Positions 1-6,394 of a stretch of DNA of 6,394 bases are shown here, piece after piece. This DNA is from Micavibrio sp. (GTDB taxonomy: Bacteria; Pseudomonadota; Alphaproteobacteria; Micavibrionales; Micavibrionaceae). Position 1 is the stretch's first letter; each line of letters begins with the position of its first letter. Position numbers and translations under genes: made by a program. Where the stretch lies: NCBI GenBank assembly GCA_027066695.1, contig JAMONE010000221.1, positions 1-6,394 of the forward strand, read 5' to 3'. Below the pieces are notes generated by a model. It made no database searches. It saw only the letters and a list, made by a program, of their open reading frames with translations, and was not told where the DNA came from.

Positions 1-1
1 T

Positions 2-394
2 TATGCACAAATAGAAATCACATCATTTTTTAATATCGTGCTGGCATGGAATACAGGCGTTAGCTTTTCGATGTTTAGTAATTCAGGCGAGTATATGCCC
101 TATATTTTAATCGTCGTAGCCCTTGGGATTACCGCGTTATTCACTAAATGGCTATTAGATACAAAAAGCCATTTATTCGGCATTTGTTATGCCCTTATAA
201 TTGGCGGTGCATTAGGTAATGTTATAGATAGGGTGCGTTTTGGCGCGGTTATCGATTTTTTGGATTTTCATGCTTTTGGCTATCACTGGCCAGCATTTAA
301 TGTTGCTGATATGGCTGTAGTTAGCGGCGTTAGTGTGCTAATTATTGTATCATTATTCCTTAAATCAGAATTGGATAATGTGGATCATGAATAA
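2..394 (+). CDS. lspA: Lipoprotein signal peptidase (signal peptidase II), 5'-truncated
   Basis: LspA is the inner-membrane aspartyl protease that removes the signal peptide from prolipoproteins after the lipobox cysteine has been diacylated. The reading frame is open from the window's left edge, so the start lies outside; 130 residues are visible of a family that usually has about 160-170, so the first membrane segment is probably missing. Visible family signatures are the NTGVSFS block near the N-terminal edge, GNVIDR, then AVIDF and FNVAD. The two catalytic aspartates should be those in AVIDF (codon at 254-256) and FNVAD (codon at 308-310). Three hydrophobic segments can be seen: around PYILIVVALGITALF, ICYALIIGGALG and VVSGVSVLIIVSLF. 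The stop codon overlaps the start of the following lipoprotein gene by 8 nt, suggesting translational coupling. Identity is secure; only the N-terminus is unknown. Confidence 0.95.
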   Translation, partial: YAQIEITSFFNIVLAWNTGVSFSMFSNSGEYMPYILIVVALGITALFTKWLLDTKSHLFGICYALIIGGALGNVIDRVRFGAVIDFLDFHAFGYHWPAFNVADMAVVSGVSVLIIVSLFLKSELDNVDHE

Positions 395-917
395 ATATTC
401 TCTATTTTGCAGCTTGGCTGTTTGCGCTATTTTATTGAGCGGTTGCTCGAATGTACGTAATACTCTTGGGCTAGAGAAGGAATCCCCTGACGAGTTTTCC
501 GTTCTAACGCGCGCACCTCTGGAAATGCCAGAGCAGATCACCTTGCCACCGCCAAGACCTGGCATAGCACGTCCACAAGAACGCGCCACTATCGAGCAAG
601 CAAAAGAAGTCCTCTTAGGCAAAAGCCCTGATAATCAAGATAATAATGCGCGCACAAGTAAATCTGAGAGCGTCTTACTGCAAAATGCAGGGGCAAGTAA
701 TATTGATCCCGATATAAGGGCAAAAGTAAATAAAGAAACGGCAGAGCTTGAGGATCGTAATAAAGATGTCGCTGAGAAGCTACTCAATATAAGCGGCAAT
801 AACAAAAGGCCTTCGGCAACTATTGTTGATGCAAAAAAAGAGCTGGAGCGTATAAGGCAGAACAAAAAAGATGGTAAGAGCATTACGGATGGCAAAACGC
901 CAACAATAGAAGAATGA
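387..917 (+). CDS. bamF: BamF-like outer-membrane lipoprotein (DUF3035 family)
   Basis: A 176-residue predicted lipoprotein. Residues 1-20 form a signal peptide ending in the lipobox LSGC, so Cys20 would be lipidated; Ser follows it, with no Asp sorting signal, which favours the outer membrane. Just after it come SPDEF (33-37), RAPL (42-45) and a proline-rich LPPPRPG (53-59), the conserved block of DUF3035 proteins. That family includes Caulobacter BamF, a lipoprotein of the beta-barrel assembly complex sharing this motif with BamC. The rest is polar and probably flexible, with charged helical stretches around 108-135 and 145-162. I chose the ATG at 387 because it gives a normal signal peptide; an ATG at 378 adds three residues (Met-Trp-Ile) and cannot be excluded. 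No well-spaced Shine-Dalgarno is visible, fitting coupling to lspA, whose end it overlaps by 8 nt. It is a likely LspA substrate. The BamF role is inferred from the motif and gene order. Confidence 0.75.
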   Translation: MNKYSLFCSLAVCAILLSGCSNVRNTLGLEKESPDEFSVLTRAPLEMPEQITLPPPRPGIARPQERATIEQAKEVLLGKSPDNQDNNARTSKSESVLLQNAGASNIDPDIRAKVNKETAELEDRNKDVAEKLLNISGNNKRPSATIVDAKKELERIRQNKKDGKSITDGKTPTIEE

Positions 918-2284
918 AGCAATTTATTCTTATAATAATCGCTGTAATACTATGTTCTGCGCCAAGTATGGCGATGGACAAGGTGTTTAATGCAAAGTCA
1001 TATATGCTGGATAATGGCTTGCAAATCGTGGTTGTTGAAAACCATCGCGCCCCTGTTATTACGCACATGATTTGGTATCGCGTTGGCGCAGCTGATGAGC
1101 CACGCGGCCAATCAGGCATTGCACATTTTCTTGAACATCTAATGTTTAAGGGGCAAAAACACGCTGTGCTTGGAGATTTAGAAGCTGGCGAATTTTCAAA
1201 GATAGTACGCTCGCTTGGCGGCAATGATAACGCCTTTACCTCGCAAGATTTCACTGCATATTTTCAATCTATATCAAACAAGCATTTAGAGCGCGTAATG
1301 AAAATGGAGGCTGGGCGTATGCGCGGCATGTTTATTCCGCAAGAAGGCTTTGTTTCAGAGAAAAAGGTAATCCAAGAAGAGCGTCGCCAGCGCACAGATA
1401 ACGATCCTCGCGCTCAAATGAGCGAACAAATGCGCGAAGCTTTATTCCCAAATCACCCTTACAGCATTCCTATTATTGGCTGGATGCACGAGATTGAGGG
1501 CTTGAAATATCAAGAGGTTATGGATTTTTATCATAAATATTACGCGCCGAATAATGCCGTGCTTATTGTTTCAGGCGATGTTAGCGCAGATCAGGTATTT
1601 GAAATAGCAAAGCGCACATATGGCATCATTGAACGCTCTGATATGCTTGAAAGATCATGGATAAAATCTCCGCCATTTATTGCAAAAACCGCGATATCGC
1701 TAGAGCATCCAACAATAAAAGAGCCAGTATTTCGCCGAAGCTACCGCGTGCCTAGCGCGAATCAGAGCAAGCAAGAATCACTCATATTAGAGGTTTTGGA
1801 AGATATTATCGGCGGTGGCTCGACTTCGCGCCTTTATAAATCTTTGGTGGTAGAGCAAAAAATAGCCACTAATATATCACTATCCTATAACTCTGCTGCG
1901 TGGGATGATGCAACGTTATCTATTGCTGTAAACCCCGCATCGAAAGAGAAAATAGCAGATGTTAAAGCAGCCATTGATAATGAGCTTAGAAAAATTATTA
2001 ATGACGGCATTAGCGTTAAGGAGTTATCCGAATCCATAATGCGTATGCAAAATAATGCAATATATGCGCGGGATTCCCTGACTGGCCCTGCGATGATTAT
2101 TGGATATTCTTTAATCACTGGCTCATCACTGGATGATATAGAGCATTGGCCACAGCAAATCGAGAGCGTAACGATTGAGCAAATCCAAGAGGTTACGCGC
2201 AAATATCTTAACCCCGATGTGCCATATAAAACCCCGCCCATAGATGGTGTTTTGCTGCCTAAAGCAACAGGAGGTAATGAATGA
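914..2284 (+). CDS. M16B zinc metallopeptidase, catalytic subunit, periplasmic
   Basis: A 456-residue pitrilysin-family (M16) peptidase. Residues 1-20 look like a Sec signal peptide ending SMA, so the protein should be periplasmic. The inverted zinc motif is intact: H71-F-L-E74-H75 (nt 1124-1138), with the distal Glu ligand best placed at E156 in VIQEERR, seven residues after E149 as in pitrilysin. The order is N-terminal M16 domain (about 28-180), a linker including the conserved YAPNNAVLIVSGD block (210-222), and a C-terminal M16 domain (about 225-430). In the C-terminal domain the substrate-binding Arg/Tyr pair appears absent: the aligned positions are V312 and T319. Its start overlaps the lipoprotein stop as ATGA, with only a purine-rich TAGAAGA upstream. 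Paired with the next gene it resembles the two-subunit M16B peptidases described in Sphingomonas. The substrate cannot be read from sequence; oligopeptide or misfolded-protein degradation is a plausible guess. Confidence 0.93.
   Translation: MKQFILIIIAVILCSAPSMAMDKVFNAKSYMLDNGLQIVVVENHRAPVITHMIWYRVGAADEPRGQSGIAHFLEHLMFKGQKHAVLGDLEAGEFSKIVRSLGGNDNAFTSQDFTAYFQSISNKHLERVMKMEAGRMRGMFIPQEGFVSEKKVIQEERRQRTDNDPRAQMSEQMREALFPNHPYSIPIIGWMHEIEGLKYQEVMDFYHKYYAPNNAVLIVSGDVSADQVFEIAKRTYGIIERSDMLERSWIKSPPFIAKTAISLEHPTIKEPVFRRSYRVPSANQSKQESLILEVLEDIIGGGSTSRLYKSLVVEQKIATNISLSYNSAAWDDATLSIAVNPASKEKIADVKAAIDNELRKIINDGISVKELSESIMRMQNNAIYARDSLTGPAMIIGYSLITGSSLDDIEHWPQQIESVTIEQIQEVTRKYLNPDVPYKTPPIDGVLLPKATGGNE
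2269..2274 (+). promoter_or_regulatory. Strong Shine-Dalgarno for the second M16 gene
   Basis: AGGAGG lies within the last codons of the catalytic M16 gene, 6 nt before the ATG at 2281. It is the only consensus-quality ribosome binding site seen at the six gene junctions here. With the ATGA stop/start overlap at 2281-2284 it should support efficient, possibly coupled, initiation of the second subunit. Confidence 0.8.
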
Positions 2285-3636
2285 GATTTATACTTATAAC
2301 TATTATTTGCGCTGTTTCATTCTTGGCCTCCCCAGCCCCAGCCTTTGCAGAAAAGTTTTTAGATATACAAGAAGTTACAAGCAAAGGCGGCATAACCGCG
2401 TGGCTGGTAGAAGATCGCTCTATCCCCGTTATAGCTATGAAATTTTCTTTTCGTGATGTTGGCTCAAAAACAAATAGCATAGATAAGCAAGGGCTAGCTC
2501 ATCTTGCTTCCAATACTATGGATGAGGGCGCGGGCGAGCTTAAAAGCCAAGAGTTCCAGCAGATTTTGCGCAATCAATCAATTACTCTGCATTTTAATGC
2601 TTCGCGTGATAATTTCGGCGGGACGCTTAAAACCTTAACACGTAATAAAGATAAAGCGTTTGAGCTTTTGAAACTTGCGTTAACCAAGCCGCGCTTTGAT
2701 GAAGAACCATTATCACGCATGCGCAATTCTAATCAAAGCCGTATAAAATCATCGCTGTCCGATCCCCAGTGGATAGCTGCGCGTATTCAAAATGATATAA
2801 TATTTAGCGGGCATCCCTACGCTTTAAACAGCGGCGGAACGCTTAGCTCTTTAGATAATATCACCGCAAAAGATTTGCGTGGATTTCATGAAAAGCTTGG
2901 TAAAAATCAGCTTGTAATCGGGGTTTCAGGCGATATATCAGCCGAGCAGCTTAAAATTATGTTAGATGATGTTTTTGGCGAGCTACCCGATATAAAAGCA
3001 GCTAAATCAGAGAAATTTGAGCTGAAAAATTCAGGCAAAACATATCTATATAAACAAGATATCCCACAAACAATAATCGAGATTGCGCAAAAAGGTGTAT
3101 CGCGTAAAGACGCTGATTACTTTGCTGCAAAAATTATGAACTTCATTTTGGGTGAGTCTGGCTTTGGCTCAAGGCTAATGGAGGAGATTCGCGAAAAACG
3201 CGGTCTTACATATGGTATATACTCATATTTCCGTGAATATGATGAGACTGACGCGCTGCATATCTCTACATCTACGGTTAATGATAGCGTTGATGAAATG
3301 ATTAGGTTAATCAATACGCAGTGGGATGAAATGCTGGCAAAGCCTGTGTCAGTGCAAGAATTAAAAGATGCTAAATCATATCTAATTGGCTCGCTGCCAT
3401 TGTCTTTGACCTCTACGAACTCTATTGCCTCGACATTATTATCGCTGCAACTTGATAATCTTCCGATAGATTATCTGGATAACCGCGCACAAAAGCTGAA
3501 TGAAGTGACTTTGCAAGAGGTGCAGGCTACGGCTAAAAGAATTCTGGACAAAGACGCATTTACAACTATCCTAGTGGGAAACCCAAAGGGATTTGACGGC
3601 GCAGAAATAATAATTAAATTGCCTAATGTTGAGTAA
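2281..3636 (+). CDS. M16B peptidase-like protein, non-catalytic partner subunit, periplasmic
   Basis: A 451-residue M16 protein with a clear Sec signal peptide (hydrophobic core 3-16, cleavage probably after AFA at 21-23). The zinc motif is degenerate: the HxxEH position reads H74-L-A-S-N78, and the distal Glu ligand aligns with S153, so only one of the zinc/catalytic residues survives and zinc hydrolysis is not expected. The C-terminal domain in contrast carries GFGSRL (294-299) followed by IREKRGLTYG, giving an Arg/Tyr pair R304 and Y311 with the seven-residue spacing of the substrate-binding pair in insulin-degrading enzyme. This complements the preceding subunit, which has the zinc site but not the pair. 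In Sphingomonas M16B heterodimers one subunit supplies HxxEH and the other Arg/Tyr, so I infer an obligate partner. The start overlaps the previous stop by 4 nt (ATGA) and follows an AGGAGG site. The frame is intact, so this is not a pseudogene. Confidence 0.9.
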   Translation: MRFILITIICAVSFLASPAPAFAEKFLDIQEVTSKGGITAWLVEDRSIPVIAMKFSFRDVGSKTNSIDKQGLAHLASNTMDEGAGELKSQEFQQILRNQSITLHFNASRDNFGGTLKTLTRNKDKAFELLKLALTKPRFDEEPLSRMRNSNQSRIKSSLSDPQWIAARIQNDIIFSGHPYALNSGGTLSSLDNITAKDLRGFHEKLGKNQLVIGVSGDISAEQLKIMLDDVFGELPDIKAAKSEKFELKNSGKTYLYKQDIPQTIIEIAQKGVSRKDADYFAAKIMNFILGESGFGSRLMEEIREKRGLTYGIYSYFREYDETDALHISTSTVNDSVDEMIRLINTQWDEMLAKPVSVQELKDAKSYLIGSLPLSLTSTNSIASTLLSLQLDNLPIDYLDNRAQKLNEVTLQEVQATAKRILDKDAFTTILVGNPKGFDGAEIIIKLPNVE

Positions 3637-3640
3637 TTAA

Positions 3641-5215
3641 ATGAAACAAGAACTCCGAAAAACTCCAAGACAAAAGCTACCTGAATGGAAAGCTTTGGCA
3701 AAACACCAAAAAGCACTTAAAAATGTGCAGATAAAGGATTTATTTACACATAATCCCAAGCGTTTTGATGAGTTTCATTTAAATCACGAAAGCATAATGT
3801 TTGATTATTCCAAGCAATCTATAACTTTGGAAACTATTGAAAAGCTTACCCAGCTTGCAAAAGCATGTGATCTTGAAGGCTGGCGCAGTAAAATGTTTGG
3901 CGGCGAAGCTATTAATATGACGGAAGATCGCGCAGTACTTCATTGCGCTCTTCGTACAAAAGACACTCGTCCGATTATGGTTGATGGGCAAGATATAATG
4001 CCGCAAATCCATAATGCTATGGATAAAGTAAAATCCTTTAGCGAGAAAATACGTAGCGAGAAGAAATATACTCATATAGTTAATATTGGTGTTGGTGGCT
4101 CTGACCTTGCCTCTTCTATGGTTTATGAAGCATTAAAATATTATTCTGATCGTGAAATTAATATCCATTTTGTGTCAAATATTGATGGCACTGACCTAAT
4201 GGAAACACTGCGCTTGGTTGATCCTGAAAAAACATTATTCATTGTTACATCGAAGACTTTTACCACTCAGGAAACAATCACAAATGCACATAGTGCCAAA
4301 GCATGGCTGCAAGGTGAATTAAAGCGCACAGATGTTTCAAATCATTTTGTTGCTGTTTCTCAAAATATTGAGTTGGCAAAAGAGTTTGGCATTAATGACG
4401 AGCATATTTTCCCGATATGGGATTGGGTCGGGGGGCGGTTTTCTCTTTGGTCTTCAGTTGGATTGCCATTTTGCATTGCTATAGGGTTTGATAATTTTCA
4501 AAAACTGCTTGATGGTGCGTGCAGCATGGACGAGCATTTTAAAAATGCTCCGTTAGAGCGAAATATGCCTGTTTTACTTGCTATGATAGGGATATGGCAC
4601 AGAAATTTTGTTAAGCTTCCTGCAATTTCCATTACATCCTACGATCAATATTTATGGCGTTTTCCTGCCTATATTCAGCAGCTTGATATGGAGTCTAATG
4701 GGAAAACAATAGATCGTAATAATGCTAGAATCAGTTATGAAACTGGCCCTATGGTTTTAAGTGACACTGGCACAAATGCGCAGCATGCCTATTTTCAGAC
4801 CATTCATCAGGGAAGCTCTGTTATTCCATGTGATTTTATTATTGTGGCCAAAACCCATAACCCGATTGAGGGACATCATAATAAGCTGCTAGCTAATGCT
4901 ATTGCACAAACAAAAGCTCTTATGGATGGGCGGGATAATGAAAACCCTCATAAATCATTTGCTGGCAATCGCCCTAGTAATACAATTATTTTGGACGAGC
5001 TAAGCCCTTATAATTTGGGTATGTTACTGGCTTTATACGAGCATAAAATCTTTGTGCAGGGTATTATTTGGAATATTAACAGCTTTGACCAATGCGGCGT
5101 TGAGCTTGGGAAGATGTTGGCCAATCAGATAATTGATGAATTTGATAAAGATATCGATGATATAAAAAGTGACCAATCAACGCTGGGTATTTTAAACTAT
5201 ATTAACAATAAATAG
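3641..5215 (+). CDS. pgi: Glucose-6-phosphate isomerase
   Basis: Cytosolic enzyme interconverting glucose-6-phosphate and fructose-6-phosphate in glycolysis and gluconeogenesis. It has 524 residues, slightly shorter than E. coli Pgi (549). Both family signatures are present: DWVGGRFSLWSSVG (261-274) and the C-terminal block ending FDQCGVELGK (482-491). Sugar-phosphate binding elements are VGGSDLA (151-157) and SKTFTTQET (204-212). The expected catalytic residues are R266, E351 in MESNGK, H382 in NAQHAYFQ and K491, matching the E. coli Glu355/His386/Lys514 set in order and context. The N-terminal part holds the typical FDYSKQ (54-59) and EAINMTEDRAVLH (89-101) blocks. The phosphate loop reads GVGGSDLA where GIGGSDLG is usual, a mild variation. 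The ATG lies 4 nt after the upstream M16 stop without a clear ribosome binding site, suggesting dependence on read-through translation. No frameshift or missing key residue is seen. Confidence 0.97.
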   Translation: MKQELRKTPRQKLPEWKALAKHQKALKNVQIKDLFTHNPKRFDEFHLNHESIMFDYSKQSITLETIEKLTQLAKACDLEGWRSKMFGGEAINMTEDRAVLHCALRTKDTRPIMVDGQDIMPQIHNAMDKVKSFSEKIRSEKKYTHIVNIGVGGSDLASSMVYEALKYYSDREINIHFVSNIDGTDLMETLRLVDPEKTLFIVTSKTFTTQETITNAHSAKAWLQGELKRTDVSNHFVAVSQNIELAKEFGINDEHIFPIWDWVGGRFSLWSSVGLPFCIAIGFDNFQKLLDGACSMDEHFKNAPLERNMPVLLAMIGIWHRNFVKLPAISITSYDQYLWRFPAYIQQLDMESNGKTIDRNNARISYETGPMVLSDTGTNAQHAYFQTIHQGSSVIPCDFIIVAKTHNPIEGHHNKLLANAIAQTKALMDGRDNENPHKSFAGNRPSNTIILDELSPYNLGMLLALYEHKIFVQGIIWNINSFDQCGVELGKMLANQIIDEFDKDIDDIKSDQSTLGILNYINNK

Positions 5216-5225
5216 ATGGATTATT

Positions 5226-5921
5226 ATGAAGCAAGAAATTAAAGCTATAGTTACTGACATTGAGGGTACTACCAGCTCGCTATCATTTGTGAAGGATACG
5301 CTGTTTCCTTATGCTTATAAAAAGCTTCCCGATTATATTTGGGATAATGAGAGCGATATTGCTGCGCTTATTGATGCTGTCAAAAAAGAAGAGCAAAACC
5401 CTGATTTAAGCCTTGAAGAAGTGATTGAGGTTTTGCTGCGCTATATCGATGAAGATCAAAAAGTTACGCCGCTGAAAACTCTGCAAGGCATGATCTGGAA
5501 AGAAGGCTATAAATCGGGTGAACTTATCGGCCATATTTATGATGATGCGCTGGCTGGTTTAAAACGCTGGAAAGAACAAGGGGTTAAGCTTTATGTGTAT
5601 TCCTCTGGCTCTGTTCCTGCGCAAAAACTGCTGTTTGGCCATACTAAGTCAGGTGATTTAAATCCGCTTTTCTCAGGGTATTTTGATACTGAAATTGGCG
5701 GCAAAAAAGTCTCTGAATCATATGAGAAAATTGCTGCGGAAATAAATATTCCTGTTAGTGAGATACTTTTTTTATCGGACAGCACAGATGAAATCGATGC
5801 AGCCGCAGCCGCGGGGATGAATGTAATTATTCTTGATCGTGAAAAGGCATTATTTGATGCGCTTGGCCATAGCGTAGTTAATGACTTTGATGGTATTTTA
5901 AAAGAAACGGCAGAGGCATGA
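5226..5921 (+). CDS. mtnC: Enolase-phosphatase E1 (2,3-diketo-5-methylthiopentyl-1-phosphate enolase/phosphatase)
   Basis: MtnC is a bifunctional HAD-superfamily enzyme of methionine salvage: it enolises 2,3-diketo-5-methylthiopentyl-1-phosphate and removes the phosphate, giving the acireductone used by MtnD. The 231-residue protein shows the family hallmark TDIEGTTSS (10-18), with D11 and E13 in HAD motif I and likely Mg2+ binding. Motif II is YSSGSVPAQKLLFGHT (125-140), motif III includes K160 in IGGKKVSESY, and motif IV is LFLSDSTDEIDAAAAAGM with D185 as the metal ligand. Length matches the usual 225-260 residues of bacterial and eukaryotic E1 proteins. It begins 10 nt after pgi with only a weak GGA at 5218-5220 upstream, and its stop overlaps the start of mtnA (ATGA). 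Adjacent mtnA strongly supports the assignment. The DIEGTT motif distinguishes it from generic HAD phosphatases. Confidence 0.96.
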   Translation: MKQEIKAIVTDIEGTTSSLSFVKDTLFPYAYKKLPDYIWDNESDIAALIDAVKKEEQNPDLSLEEVIEVLLRYIDEDQKVTPLKTLQGMIWKEGYKSGELIGHIYDDALAGLKRWKEQGVKLYVYSSGSVPAQKLLFGHTKSGDLNPLFSGYFDTEIGGKKVSESYEKIAAEINIPVSEILFLSDSTDEIDAAAAAGMNVIILDREKALFDALGHSVVNDFDGILKETAEA

Positions 5922-6394
5922 AAATAGATGGCACTCATTACCGCTCGATAGAGCTAAATTCTGATGGCTGGTCGGTGCGGATTTTTGACCAGCGAAAGCT
6001 GCCATGGGATCTTGTTCATGTGAATTTAACGGATTTAGAGCAAGCTGCACTTTCTATTTCCGAGATGTGGACGCGCGGTGCGCCTTTATTGGCGGCGGTG
6101 GCGGCTTATGGCTTTTGCTTAGGGCTACGCGCTGATCCTTCTGATGATGGAGTGGCTCGCGCTTATGATACATTGCTTGCCACGCGCCCAACAGCGATAA
6201 ATCTTCGCTGGGCTTTGGATGAGATGGCTAGCGCGGTTAAGCCTTATCAGGGCGAGGAGCGCATCGCCGCGGCTTATAAACGTGCGGGCGAGATTTGTGA
6301 TGAAGATGTTGAAATTAACCGCAATATCGGCCTTAACGGTCTGCCATTGCTTCGTAAGATGTCGCGCGATAAAGGCGGTAAGACGCTTAATATT
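5918..6394 (+). CDS. mtnA: S-methyl-5-thioribose-1-phosphate isomerase, 3'-truncated
   Basis: MtnA converts 5-methylthioribose-1-phosphate to 5-methylthioribulose-1-phosphate, an early step of methionine salvage; it belongs to the family related to eIF2B alpha/beta/delta subunits. The frame runs open from the ATG at 5918 to the window's right edge, giving 159 residues of an expected 340-370, so the C-terminal catalytic domain (catalytic Cys and Asp) is not visible. Family features seen are DGTHYRSI (4-11), VRIFDQRKLPWDL (20-32), the RGAP substrate loop (53-56) followed by AAVAAYG, and the ATRPTAINLRWAL block (88-100). The start is fixed by the conserved N-terminus and overlaps the mtnC stop by 4 nt. 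Without a well-spaced Shine-Dalgarno (AGAGG at 5912-5916 is only one base from the ATG), coupling to mtnC is likely. GC content is about 50% by hand count, higher than in the upstream genes. Other eIF2B-like isomerases, such as ribose-1,5-bisphosphate isomerase, are less likely given mtnC next door. Confidence 0.93.
   Translation, partial: MKIDGTHYRSIELNSDGWSVRIFDQRKLPWDLVHVNLTDLEQAALSISEMWTRGAPLLAAVAAYGFCLGLRADPSDDGVARAYDTLLATRPTAINLRWALDEMASAVKPYQGEERIAAAYKRAGEICDEDVEINRNIGLNGLPLLRKMSRDKGGKTLNI

Noticed and set aside
345..386. Upstream TTG start extending the lipoprotein by 14 residues
   Set aside because: It would put polar residues ahead of a normal signal peptide and deepen the overlap with lspA to 50 nt; the ATG at 387 gives a standard lipoprotein N-terminus.
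883..1254. Minus-strand open frame of 123 codons across the lipoprotein/M16 junction
   Set aside because: It lies opposite well-supported coding sequence with a signal peptide and zinc motif; its translation shows no recognisable domain. Other minus-strand frames (for example 365-622, 1885-2241, 3779-4075 and 5591-5938) are shadows for the same reason.
2244..2456. Alternative 70-codon plus-strand frame spanning the M16 gene junction
   Set aside because: It overlaps both M16 genes out of frame, lacks recognisable features and would conflict with the ATGA-coupled start and the AGGAGG site.
2500..2514. Second M16 gene as a broken or frameshifted pseudogene because HxxEH is lost
   Set aside because: The frame is intact over 451 codons, with a good signal peptide, conserved C-terminal Arg/Tyr pair and a strong ribosome binding site, as expected for a maintained non-catalytic subunit.
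4430..4435. Run of six G as a possible phase-variation tract in pgi
   Set aside because: It simply encodes the Gly-Gly of the conserved DWVGGRFS signature; it is short and lies in a housekeeping gene.
5797..5818. GCAGCC-type short repeat in mtnC
   Set aside because: It encodes an alanine run in HAD motif IV (DAAAAAGM), normal for this family, with no sign of expansion.

Overview
This window is a gene-dense, entirely plus-strand stretch that reads like one transcription unit from a low-GC alphaproteobacterium. The alphaproteobacterial call rests on a BamF/DUF3035-type outer-membrane lipoprotein lying directly after lspA and followed by a tandem pair of exported M16B peptidase genes. This is an inference from gene content; genus cannot be read from the window. 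Composition is AT-rich (hand counts of sample lines give roughly 30-45% GC) except in the last gene.

Layout: lspA (5' end cut by the window), a bamF-like lipoprotein, an M16 zinc peptidase subunit with an intact active site, a second M16 subunit without the zinc site, pgi (glucose-6-phosphate isomerase), mtnC (enolase-phosphatase E1) and mtnA (methylthioribose-1-phosphate isomerase, 3' end cut by the window). Junctions are very tight: overlaps of 8, 4 and 4 nt, gaps of 4 and 10 nt, then another 4-nt overlap. There is no intergenic space for a promoter or terminator, no stretch without a gene, and I saw no RNA gene, mobile element, CRISPR array or long repeat.

Functionally there are two blocks. 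The first four genes serve the cell envelope: LspA cleaves lipoprotein signal peptides, the BamF-like protein is itself a predicted LspA substrate and probable outer-membrane assembly factor, and the two M16 proteins carry Sec signal peptides and probably form a heterodimeric periplasmic protease. The last three are cytosolic: Pgi interconverts glucose-6-phosphate and fructose-6-phosphate, while MtnA and MtnC catalyse two steps of the methionine salvage pathway (5-methylthioribose-1-phosphate isomerisation, and the enolisation/dephosphorylation step).

I found no undescribed system here. The most informative observation is that the two M16 subunits have lost complementary halves of the active site, zinc ligands in one and the Arg/Tyr pair in the other. 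Secondary points are the attachment of methionine salvage genes to pgi and a rise in GC within mtnA.
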